Shown here one piece after another: positions 1 through 5,698 of a stretch of DNA of 7,436 nt; the first letter of the stretch is position 1, and each line of letters begins with the position of its first letter. The stretch comes from Chloroflexota bacterium (GTDB lineage: Bacteria > Chloroflexota > Dehalococcoidia > Lucifugimonadales > UBA3495). The translations under genes were made by a program, and so were the position numbers. The stretch lies in contig JADFPM010000131.1 in assembly GCA_022562335.1 (NCBI GenBank), forward strand, positions 1-7,436, written 5' to 3'. Under the pieces are notes generated by a model. That model was given only the letters and a program-made list of their open reading frames with translations. It did no database searches and was not told the DNA's origin.

Positions 1-351
1 GTAGTTGGTGGGCAGGCCCAGGTAGCTGCCGTCCGTGCGCAGCATCCTGGCGCAGAAGGAGTGGAAGGTGCCCAGGGTCAAGCTCTCGCTGCGGGGACCG
101 ACCAGCCGGTCCATCCGGTTACGCATCTCCCGGGCGGCTTTGTTGGTGAAGGTGACCGCCATGATCCGGCGGGGGTTGACCTGGCAATCGCGCACCAGGT
201 AGGCGATGCGGTGGGTGATGACCCGGGTCTTGCCGCTGCCGGGACCGGCGATGATAAGCAAGGGGCCGTCGATGGTTTCGACGGCCTCTTTTTGCGCCGG
301 GTTCAGTCCTTGCAGCACGTCGGGCGTGCCTGCGGAGTTAGGGGATGTCAT
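1..351 (-). CDS. UvrD/PcrA/Rep-type ATP-dependent DNA helicase, N-terminal part (cut by window edge)
   Basis: The visible 117 residues are the N-terminus of a superfamily 1A DNA helicase, a 3'-5' translocase used in nucleotide-excision and mismatch repair and in replication restart. The Q-motif region (LNPAQKEAV, residues 16-24) is followed by Walker A GPGSGKT (36-42, catalytic K41), motif Ia VTFTNKAAREM (66-76) and motif Ib GTFHSFCARML (94-104). The ATG at 351 is chosen because it begins a normal-length leader before the Q motif and sits directly behind a near-perfect -10 box. No Shine-Dalgarno sequence precedes it, which fits a leaderless mRNA. The remaining domains (1B, 2A, 2B) lie outside the window, so UvrD, PcrA and Rep cannot be separated. 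The helicase family call is firm and the paralogue is not. It has its own promoter and so is probably separate from the GH15 gene upstream. Confidence 0.93.
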   Translation of the reverse strand, partial: MTSPNSAGTPDVLQGLNPAQKEAVETIDGPLLIIAGPGSGKTRVITHRIAYLVRDCQVNPRRIMAVTFTNKAAREMRNRMDRLVGPRSESLTLGTFHSFCARMLRTDGSYLGLPTNY

Positions 352-357
352 GGGCCA

Positions 358-366
358 ATTATAGCA
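358..366 (-). promoter_or_regulatory. Extended -10 promoter of the helicase gene, leaderless
   Basis: Read on the minus strand, the sequence is TGC-TATAAT (366 to 358), a consensus -10 hexamer with the TGn extension. Only six bases separate it from the ATG at 351, so the expected transcription start (about 7 nt after the hexamer) is the A of the start codon. No good -35 box is seen at 16-18 bp, which is usual for extended -10 promoters. Confidence 0.72.
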
Positions 367-395
367 CGCTCACGCCTGGAATTCGGTGTATCTTG

Positions 396-445
396 GCCGA
401 TGATCGCACAAGGGGTTTACCCGTGACGGCGGCAATCTCATCGGC
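396..445. repeat. Inverted repeat between the GH15 stop and the helicase promoter
   Basis: GCCGATGA (396-403) and TCATCGGC (438-445) are perfect 8-bp complements separated by 34 nt. The structure lies just after the GH15 stop and upstream of the helicase -10. There is no T-run, so it is not a canonical intrinsic terminator. It could be a 3' end-stabilising fold or chance. Confidence 0.3.
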
Positions 446-450
446 GACAT

Positions 451-2265
451 TTAGGTGTGTTCCTCGGCCCGTAGCAATCGCACCGCGGTGCTGATCAGCG
501 CCATGTGGGAAAAGGCCTGGGGAAAGTTACCCAACATCTGTTCGGTTTCCGGGTCGATCTCCTCGCTGATCAGACCCAGGTCATTACAGCAGCCGAGACA
601 CCGTTCATATAACTCCCGGCCTTCATCCACCCGGCCCAGGGCGATCAGGTTATCCGCCAACCAAAGGGTGCAAATGGTAAAAATACCTTCGGTTCCCCCC
701 AAGCCATCGTCGTAATCCCGGTACCTGTAGACATACCCTTGGGGCGAGGTCAATTCCCGTTGGACCGCCTCTATCGTAGATTTCATGCGAGGATCTTTGG
801 CGTTGATGAACCCTACCAAGGGGAGCATTAGATTGGCGGCGTCCAGATTTTTGCTGCCGTAAGACTGCACGAACGCCCCCCGTTGGGCGTCGTACCCCTT
901 GGCCATCACCTCTGCCTTGATCTCATCCCTGACCTGGCGCCATAGACCTACGTCCCCCGGCAGGTCCAATTCCACGGCGGCCTTCACCGCTCGGTCCAGG
1001 GCCACCCAGCACATCACTTTGGAGAACACAAAGTGGCGGCGTCCTCCCCGGGTCTCCCAGATGCCGTCGTCGGGCTCTCGCCAATGGTCCACGACGAACT
1101 GGGCCACCCGCCTCAGATAATCCCAGAATTCGGGATCGATCTCTCCGCCGTATTTGCGGTAGATGTGGGCCGAATCCATCACCTCGCCGTAGATGTCCAA
1201 CTGGAACTGGGCGTAGGCGGCGTTGCCGACGCGTACCGGCCGGGAACGGCGGTATCCTTCAAGCTCAGGCAGCTCTATCTCGGTCAGGCGCCGTTCACCC
1301 CCCAAACCGTACATCACCTGCAGGTCTCGGGCCCTTCCCGCGGTGCTCCACTCCAGCCATTGCTTGTAGGCATGGGCTTCTTGGTTGTAACCGACGATCG
1401 ACAGGGCATACAGGGCGAAGGCGGCGTCGCGCAGCCAGGTGAAGCGGTAGTCCCAATTTCGGGAGCCTCCAATGGTCTCAGGCAGGGAAGTGGTGGCCGC
1501 CGCCACGAGAGCTCCAGAGGGTGCATAGGTCAGCGCTTTCAAAACCAATGCGCTGCGAAGGACATCATCCCGGTACGGGCCTTTGTAGGTGCAAATCTCC
1601 GACCATTCCCGCCAAAAGGACACGGTTTGGGCTAATTCTTCATCCAGCCGGCCGGCGTCCACATGGTCACCCCTGTGGGTGAAGGAGGTTTGGTTGGTGA
1701 TGGCGGTATGAAATTTCTGGCCTTCGCTCAACCGGCCTTCAACCTGGAACCCGTCGCCGGCCACGGTCATGGGGAGAGAAGAATAGAAGGACAGACCTTC
1801 GGCGCCGCCGTGGGCAAATCCATTGTGGGGGTCGTTGGCCACTGCATGGGGGATTATCGTCCCGTAGTCGAAGCGGGGATAGCAGCCCATGGAAAATGCC
1901 ACGTTGCCCGCAGTGCATTCCAAGATTCGGGAGATCCTCTGCCCCGTGGCTATTTCCAACGGCACGGTAGGACTACTGTGACCATGCAACGGCATGAAAT
2001 CGGTGAGGGTGGCGACGCCGGTATCCGTGTGGAACGTCGTCTCCAAAACGTTGGTGCCCGGCAGGTAACGGCGCTGTATGGACCTGAGGCCGGAAGGAGC
2101 GATCTCATAAAATCCTCCTTGGTTGTGGTCCAAAAGCCGGCTGAACACGGCGGCGCCATCGAATCGCGGCAGGCAGCACCAGTCCACTGAACCAGCCTTC
2201 GAGACTAAGGCGCAAGAGTGCATATCGCCAATGAGGCCGTAATCGCTGATGGGGTTATAGCTCAT
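451..2265 (-). CDS. Glycoside hydrolase family 15 protein (glucoamylase/trehalase type)
   Basis: A 604-residue inverting alpha-glucosidase of GH15, expected to release beta-D-glucose from alpha-glucans, maltooligosaccharides or trehalose. An N-terminal beta-sandwich (about 1-230), beginning with the family signature PISDYGLIGD, precedes an (alpha/alpha)6 barrel (about 235-600). RNWDYRFTWLRDA (269-281) contains R279-D280, matching the Arg-Asp pair of the -1 subsite in fungal glucoamylase. The general acid is probably E404 in DDGIWE (399-404), and the base is probably E568 in SEEIDPET (567-574). No signal peptide or membrane segment is visible, so it should be cytoplasmic. Length is normal and both catalytic residues are present. 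It is the last gene after the disulfide reductase and zwf, 149 nt beyond zwf, with a palindromic repeat in the gap. The ribosome binding site is weak (GGGAT about 9 nt before ATG). Whether the substrate is trehalose or a glucan cannot be read from the sequence. Confidence 0.93.
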   Translation of the reverse strand: MSYNPISDYGLIGDMHSCALVSKAGSVDWCCLPRFDGAAVFSRLLDHNQGGFYEIAPSGLRSIQRRYLPGTNVLETTFHTDTGVATLTDFMPLHGHSSPTVPLEIATGQRISRILECTAGNVAFSMGCYPRFDYGTIIPHAVANDPHNGFAHGGAEGLSFYSSLPMTVAGDGFQVEGRLSEGQKFHTAITNQTSFTHRGDHVDAGRLDEELAQTVSFWREWSEICTYKGPYRDDVLRSALVLKALTYAPSGALVAAATTSLPETIGGSRNWDYRFTWLRDAAFALYALSIVGYNQEAHAYKQWLEWSTAGRARDLQVMYGLGGERRLTEIELPELEGYRRSRPVRVGNAAYAQFQLDIYGEVMDSAHIYRKYGGEIDPEFWDYLRRVAQFVVDHWREPDDGIWETRGGRRHFVFSKVMCWVALDRAVKAAVELDLPGDVGLWRQVRDEIKAEVMAKGYDAQRGAFVQSYGSKNLDAANLMLPLVGFINAKDPRMKSTIEAVQRELTSPQGYVYRYRDYDDGLGGTEGIFTICTLWLADNLIALGRVDEGRELYERCLGCCNDLGLISEEIDPETEQMLGNFPQAFSHMALISTAVRLLRAEEHT

Positions 2266-2325
2266 GGATTCGTTATCCCTGGTCTGGAATACATCTCAAA
2301 ATCGTCTATCCAAAATGGGCCATCC

Positions 2326-2387
2326 TTCGACAAGCTCAGGACGAACGGAGATGGTTCTGCGTGCCCGTTCGTGGTGAGCTTGTCGAA
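2326..2387. repeat. Long imperfect palindrome, REP-like dispersed repeat
   Basis: Two 23-nt arms (2326-2348 and 2365-2387) are complementary except at two adjacent positions, with a 16-nt loop between. The left arm starts TTCGACAAGCTCAGG and the right arm ends GGTGAGCTTGTCGAA. This sequence type recurs as a dispersed palindrome in many bacterial genomes, where it produces spurious peptides such as RPELVEG and VRQAHHE in automated annotation. It lies in the zwf-GH15 gap. In the operon transcript it would form a stem of about 23 bp, which could protect the zwf mRNA end or lower GH15 expression. It encodes nothing. Confidence 0.85.
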
Positions 2388-2414
2388 CCATTCTTGCAAT
2401 GAGACCAAGGCCAT

Positions 2415-3911
2415 TCAGTGGCCGCCGCAACCTCGCAACCATTTTCGCCCGTCCCGTTGGATGAAGGCATCCGCCTCCCGGGGCCCCCAAGATCCGAGAG
2501 GATATTCCGCCGGCGGCGGTGCCTGGTCCGCGGTAAATCCAGTAATGAATGGGTCCACGATCATCCACGCCTGCTCGATCTCGTCGTTGCGGGCAAACAG
2601 GGATGCATCTCCGGTCAACGCATCGAGCAATAGACGTTCGTAAGCGTCTGGATTCGCCTGATCTCCAAAGGCGTTCTGATAATGGAACTCCAGGTCCACC
2701 GGTTGCAACTGGAACCAGGTGTCCGGGGCCTTGGCCTGAAACCGAAGGTGGAATCCTTCATCAGGCTGCACACAGATGGACAGCGTGTTAGCCGGCAGGT
2801 CCGCGCCTTGAGCCATGGGGAACATGAGGTGGGGCGGGCACCGGAATTGAACGATGATCTCCGTGGTCTTTTCCGCCAATGCCTTCCCTGAACGTAGATA
2901 AAAGGGCACGTCCTGCCAGCGCCAATTATCGATGAAGAGACGCAAAGCGGCAAATGTGGGCGTTCTTGATCCAGCCGCCACTCCCGGCTCGCTGCCGTAG
3001 CCTTGGTATTGGCCCGTCACCCCGTGGCTGTGAGCGTCCTGGGGTTGGATCTTGCGAACCGCTCTGAGCACTTTTACTTTTTCGTCGCGGAGGGAATCCG
3101 CGTCGAAGCTGGACGGCGGCTCCATGGCGATCAATGACAGTAGTTGAAGCATATGGCTTTGGATCATGTCCCGCAGCAGCCCTGCCTGATCGTAGTAATC
3201 CCCCCGCTGGGATACCGACACCGTTTCGGCGACGGTGATCTGGACGTGGTCTATGTAGTTCCGGTTCCAGAGGGGCTCGAAGATGGTGTTGGCAAAACGG
3301 AACACCAGGATGTTTTGGACCGTCTCTTTTCCCAGATAATGGTCGATGCGGTAAACCTGGTGTTCCGAGAAAACCGCCTGCATCAAATCGTTTAGCCGTT
3401 TGGACGACGCCAAGTCGACGCCAAAGGGTTTTTCCACCACCACACGCCGCCAACCGGAAGATTGACCGGAAGATTGACTGGAAGGCTCGCGGGCCATGCC
3501 CAGCGAGCCCAGGTTATTCACGGCGGGTTCGTATAACGACGGGGCCAGCGCCAGGTAGTACAACCGGTTGCCATTTCCATCTGCCAGGGCTTCTAGCTCG
3601 CCGAGCTTGGCCTGCAAGCCTTCCAATCCGGGGGCGGACGCCACGTCGCCCTGCACATAAAATATCCTAGAAGCGAAGGCTTGCCATTCCTCTGGGCTGG
3701 GACCCATATCCGCGGTTCGGACACCGCCTTGAAACAAGGAGTCCCGAAACTCTGCATCGGTTTTGGCGCTTCGTGCGACGCCTAAGATTTTCAGGTCCTG
3801 AGGGAGCCTTCCCTTGCGGTGGAGGTTGCAAAGGGCAGGGATCAGCTTACGGTGGGTCAAATCGCCGCTGGCGCCAAAGATAACCAGGGTGGTTGGGCCG
3901 GCTGTGGTCAT
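2415..3911 (-). CDS. zwf: Glucose-6-phosphate 1-dehydrogenase
   Basis: A 498-residue cytosolic enzyme that oxidises glucose-6-phosphate to 6-phosphogluconolactone while making NADPH, the first step of the oxidative pentose phosphate pathway. The N-terminal Rossmann domain has GASGDLTHRKL (13-23). EKPFG is at 160-164, the active-site signature RIDHYLGKE at 188-196, and the general-base histidine is H253 in DMIQSHMLQ. D190, H191 and H253 match D177, H178 and H240 of the Leuconostoc mesenteroides enzyme with a constant offset of 13. The C-terminus has the usual GSWGP (473-477) and DGRKW. The ATG at 3911 is chosen because AGGGAG lies about 8 nt upstream and the NAD(P) motif follows at once. A longer reading frame to 4043 would overlap the upstream gene and add unrelated residues. 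A Gln/Ser/Gly-rich insert at residues 144-153 comes from a 12-bp tandem repeat. It is 28 nt downstream of the disulfide reductase, in the same operon. Confidence 0.97.
   Translation of the reverse strand: MTTAGPTTLVIFGASGDLTHRKLIPALCNLHRKGRLPQDLKILGVARSAKTDAEFRDSLFQGGVRTADMGPSPEEWQAFASRIFYVQGDVASAPGLEGLQAKLGELEALADGNGNRLYYLALAPSLYEPAVNNLGSLGMAREPSSQSSGQSSGWRRVVVEKPFGVDLASSKRLNDLMQAVFSEHQVYRIDHYLGKETVQNILVFRFANTIFEPLWNRNYIDHVQITVAETVSVSQRGDYYDQAGLLRDMIQSHMLQLLSLIAMEPPSSFDADSLRDEKVKVLRAVRKIQPQDAHSHGVTGQYQGYGSEPGVAAGSRTPTFAALRLFIDNWRWQDVPFYLRSGKALAEKTTEIIVQFRCPPHLMFPMAQGADLPANTLSICVQPDEGFHLRFQAKAPDTWFQLQPVDLEFHYQNAFGDQANPDAYERLLLDALTGDASLFARNDEIEQAWMIVDPFITGFTADQAPPPAEYPLGSWGPREADAFIQRDGRKWLRGCGGH
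3454..3489. repeat. 12-bp tandem repeat inside zwf
   Basis: CCGGAAGATTGA occurs twice in perfect tandem (3454-3465 and 3466-3477), followed by a degenerate third unit (3478-3489). Because the unit is 12 bp the zwf frame is kept. It encodes the SSQSSGQSSG run at residues 144-153 of the enzyme, immediately before the conserved WRRVVVEKPFG strand. Confidence 0.8.
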
Positions 3912-3939
3912 AGGCTGATCTCCCTGCTGCGCCAAACCG

Positions 3940-5313
3940 TCACGGCAACTGGGCGAATGCCCGTTGCACCACTTCGGGCAACGCCGGATGCACGTAGATC
4001 GACTGGGTGATCGCGTCGGTGGGCAGACCAAGCCGCATGGCATTGGCCGCCTCTTGGATCAATATCGAAGCTTCGGCGCCGATGATGTGGCAACCCAGGA
4101 TCTCCCGGGTCTCGGGATGGGCCAGCACTTTGACGAAACCGTCCAGGTCCCCGATGGAGGAACCGTAGGCGGTGTCCGAATAGTTATAGGTTGAGGTCAC
4201 GTATTCGATGTCCATGCGGGTGGCCAAATCCTCGGTCAGGCCCACGCTGGCCACCTGGGGGGAGGAGAATATGGCGTGGGGCATGGCCCGGTAGTCCACC
4301 GGTTCTTTGTGTGAGGAGTGGAAGATGTTGTTTGCGGCGTAGGAAGCCTCTAGATTGGCGCTGTGTTTCAACAGGTATTTACCCACTATGTCGCCCAACG
4401 CCCAAATCCCGGGCACGTTGGTTTCCAGGAACTTGTCGGTTTTGATGTATCCCCGGCTGTCCACCTCTACCCCGGTGTTGGCCACCTCTAGCAGGTCGGT
4501 GTTTGGCGCCCGGCCCGTGGCCATCAGCAGGATATCCACGGCAACTTCCACCGAGTGTTTTTCACCGTCATTATCCACCGATACCTTCAAGGAGATCCCG
4601 CCGTCTTTGGACGAGACCTCTGACACCTGGGAATCGAGCAGCAGATTGAACCGCCTCTGATAAACCTCGGTGAAACGCTTGGCTATTTCCTCATCCTCTT
4701 CCCGGAGCATGGTGGATCTGCGGTGTATGAGGGTGACTTCCGTTCCCAACGTGCCGAAAAAGTGGGCCAACTCGGCGGCGATATACCCGCCGCCGACGAT
4801 GGCCATCCGCTTTGGCTGTTGAGGAAGCCGCAACGCCTGATCGGAAGTGATATAGGGAACTTTATCGAGGCCGGGTATGGATGGGACCCAAGGCCGGGTC
4901 CCCGCAGCGATGAGAATGGTTTCCGCGGTGATCTGTTGCCCGTTGACCTCCAGGGTCTTGTCGGCCACAAACCGGCCCGAGCCCTTGAAAACGGTGATAT
5001 TCGAGGAGTTTCGGTTGCCCTCTTCGATGGCTTGGGCGTCCTGGTCGATCTCTTCGTAAGTGCGTTTGATGATGAAGTCCCAATCTATTTTCCCGAGGTG
5101 AGCTTCTATTCCAAACAGATGGGCATTCTTGATCGTTTCCACCACGTCGGCGCAATGGATCAGCATCTTGGAGGGGATGCAACCCCGGTTCAGGCAGGTA
5201 CCGCCGAAGGGGCCTTCCTCCACTATGGCCACCGACATCCCACGGTCCGAAGCCTCGGCTGAGATCTCCAGGCCGGACCCTGATCCTATTACGATCAGAT
5301 CGAACTTATCCAC
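3940..5313 (-). CDS. FAD-dependent pyridine nucleotide-disulfide oxidoreductase, mycothione-reductase-like (often annotated dihydrolipoyl dehydrogenase)
   Basis: A 457-residue class I flavoprotein disulfide reductase, active as a homodimer in the cytosol. The FAD-binding N-terminus GSGSG (10-14) is followed by the redox-active pair C40/C45 in GGTCLNRGCIPSK, the NAD(P) motif IVGGGYIAAE (172-181), the second FAD motif ATGRAPN and GIWALGDI, and the C-terminal interface with H442 and E447 in HPALPEVV. R198 and R204 after the second beta strand match the two arginines that bind the NADPH 2'-phosphate in E. coli glutathione reductase; dihydrolipoyl dehydrogenases usually carry an acidic residue there. 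The LLKHSANLEA, SDTAYGSS and YVHPALPEVV segments resemble mycobacterial mycothione reductase. The physiological thiol is unknown. The start is GTG at 5313, supported by AGGAG (5325-5321) 7 nt upstream. It is first in an operon with zwf, which supplies NADPH. The family is certain and the substrate is not. Confidence 0.92.
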   Translation of the reverse strand: MDKFDLIVIGSGSGLEISAEASDRGMSVAIVEEGPFGGTCLNRGCIPSKMLIHCADVVETIKNAHLFGIEAHLGKIDWDFIIKRTYEEIDQDAQAIEEGNRNSSNITVFKGSGRFVADKTLEVNGQQITAETILIAAGTRPWVPSIPGLDKVPYITSDQALRLPQQPKRMAIVGGGYIAAELAHFFGTLGTEVTLIHRRSTMLREEDEEIAKRFTEVYQRRFNLLLDSQVSEVSSKDGGISLKVSVDNDGEKHSVEVAVDILLMATGRAPNTDLLEVANTGVEVDSRGYIKTDKFLETNVPGIWALGDIVGKYLLKHSANLEASYAANNIFHSSHKEPVDYRAMPHAIFSSPQVASVGLTEDLATRMDIEYVTSTYNYSDTAYGSSIGDLDGFVKVLAHPETREILGCHIIGAEASILIQEAANAMRLGLPTDAITQSIYVHPALPEVVQRAFAQLP

Positions 5314-5320
5314 GCCCTTT

Positions 5321-5325
5321 CTCCT
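5321..5325 (-). promoter_or_regulatory. Ribosome binding site fixing the GTG start of the disulfide reductase
   Basis: AGGAG on the minus strand (5325 to 5321) lies 7 nt before GTG 5313-5311. No ATG in this frame has a comparable site, so the non-ATG start is well supported. Confidence 0.8.
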
Positions 5326-5375
5326 AATCTAACCTTTCGTCATGATCGCCAGCTTTCCTCTGGGCTATGCCCCGG

Positions 5376-5438
5376 CCGCCGTTTGGCGCTTACTATCTGG
5401 TTGGATGCGCCGGGGTCCGTTGGGGTTTGAAACGGCGG
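5376..5438 (-). promoter_or_regulatory. Nested inverted repeat in the leader of the reductase-zwf-GH15 operon
   Basis: CCGCCGTTT (5376-5384) pairs with AAACGGCGG (5430-5438), 9 bp perfect. Directly inside it, GGCGC (5385-5389) pairs with GCGCC (5407-5411). In the minus-strand RNA the two helices stack on one side and leave an 18-nt strand on the other. That strand contains AACGG, which can pair instead with CCGTT of the outer arm. Mutually exclusive folds are therefore possible. It lies about 60 nt before the GTG start. No known riboswitch class is recognised. Confidence 0.4.
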
Positions 5439-5475
5439 GGCAGGCATGATCAGCGCCTGTGTTGTCCATGGGGTG

Positions 5476-5488
5476 ACCAAAAATTGGT
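5476..5488. promoter_or_regulatory. 13-nt dyad, possible operator
   Basis: ACCAA-AAA-TTGGT is a perfect dyad with a 3-nt centre. It lies about 30 nt downstream of the leftward -10 box, where a repressor could block transcription. No cognate regulator is in the window, and a dyad this short may be chance. Confidence 0.25.
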
Positions 5489-5517
5489 GGGCTGTGGCGA
5501 ACAAAGGCTGGGCTCTG

Positions 5518-5523
5518 ATTATA
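5518..5523 (-). promoter_or_regulatory. Possible -10 box for the reductase-zwf-GH15 operon
   Basis: Minus-strand TATAAT (5523 to 5518) is a perfect hexamer, but it has no TGn extension and no clear -35 box at 16-18 bp. If used, it would give a 5' leader of about 200 nt that contains the 13-nt dyad and the nested inverted repeat. No better leftward promoter is visible nearer to the GTG. Confidence 0.4.
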
Positions 5524-5594
5524 AGGCTTTCGATTGTTGCTGCCGGTACCGTCAAATCGGGCCGAACCGCCCATGTGCATTGGAATTGGCGCCG

Positions 5595-5623
5595 TGGTCA
5601 GCCGCAAATGCAGGTGATATAAT
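5595..5623 (+). promoter_or_regulatory. Promoter of the aminotransferase gene
   Basis: TGGTCA (5595-5600, four of six matches to TTGACA), a 17-bp spacer, then TATAAT (5618-5623) preceded by TGA (5615-5617), an extended -10. The expected start is about 5630, giving a leader of about 70 nt to ATG 5699 or about 96 nt to GTG 5726. Confidence 0.7.
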
Positions 5624-5631
5624 TTTCATAC

Positions 5632-5656
5632 CGCTGGCGGTCCAGCGATATTTTTT
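5632..5656 (+). terminator. Terminator-like hairpin with T-run at the start of the aminotransferase leader
   Basis: CGCTGG (5632-5637), loop CGGT, CCAGCG (5642-5647), then ATA and six T residues (5651-5656). The shape is that of a compact intrinsic terminator. It begins about 2 nt after the predicted transcription start and has no rightward gene upstream. It is therefore either an attenuator in the leader, a 5' stabilising hairpin, or the end of an unrecognised short RNA coming from the left. Confidence 0.5.
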
Positions 5657-5698
5657 GCCCTTATTTGCGTTCTCCCGGCTGGGAATCCAGGCGCAAAG

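Larger units (their letters stand above)
5314..5698. other. Divergent intergenic region, no convincing gene
   Basis: These 385 nt separate the leftward reductase operon from the rightward aminotransferase gene. Several short open frames exist on both strands. None shows a recognisable domain or a credible ribosome binding site, and their peptides have low-quality composition. What the region does hold is regulatory: a -10 box for each direction, a nested inverted repeat, a 13-nt dyad, and a hairpin with a T-run. Each is listed separately. Confidence 0.6.

Noticed and set aside
1033..2190. Long plus-strand frames of 175-200 codons inside the GH15 gene
   Set aside because: Antisense shadows of a clear GH15 coding sequence, caused by high GC at third positions.
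2218..2643. Short frames on both strands across the zwf-GH15 gap
   Set aside because: They are translations of the palindromic repeat (peptides like RPELVEG) joined to antisense zwf sequence.
3454..3489. Tandem units as a tiny CRISPR-like array
   Set aside because: Units are 12 bp with no spacers and lie inside the zwf coding frame.
3912..4043. N-terminal extension of zwf by 44 codons to a start at 4043
   Set aside because: It would overlap the end of the disulfide reductase by about 100 nt, adds residues unlike any G6PDH, and the ATG at 3911 has its own AGGAG-type site and the expected NADP motif right after it.
5340..5607. Overlapping short minus-strand frames upstream of the disulfide reductase
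   Set aside because: Low-quality peptides in two frames over the same leader, no ribosome binding sites, no family resemblance. The sequence is better explained as a structured leader.
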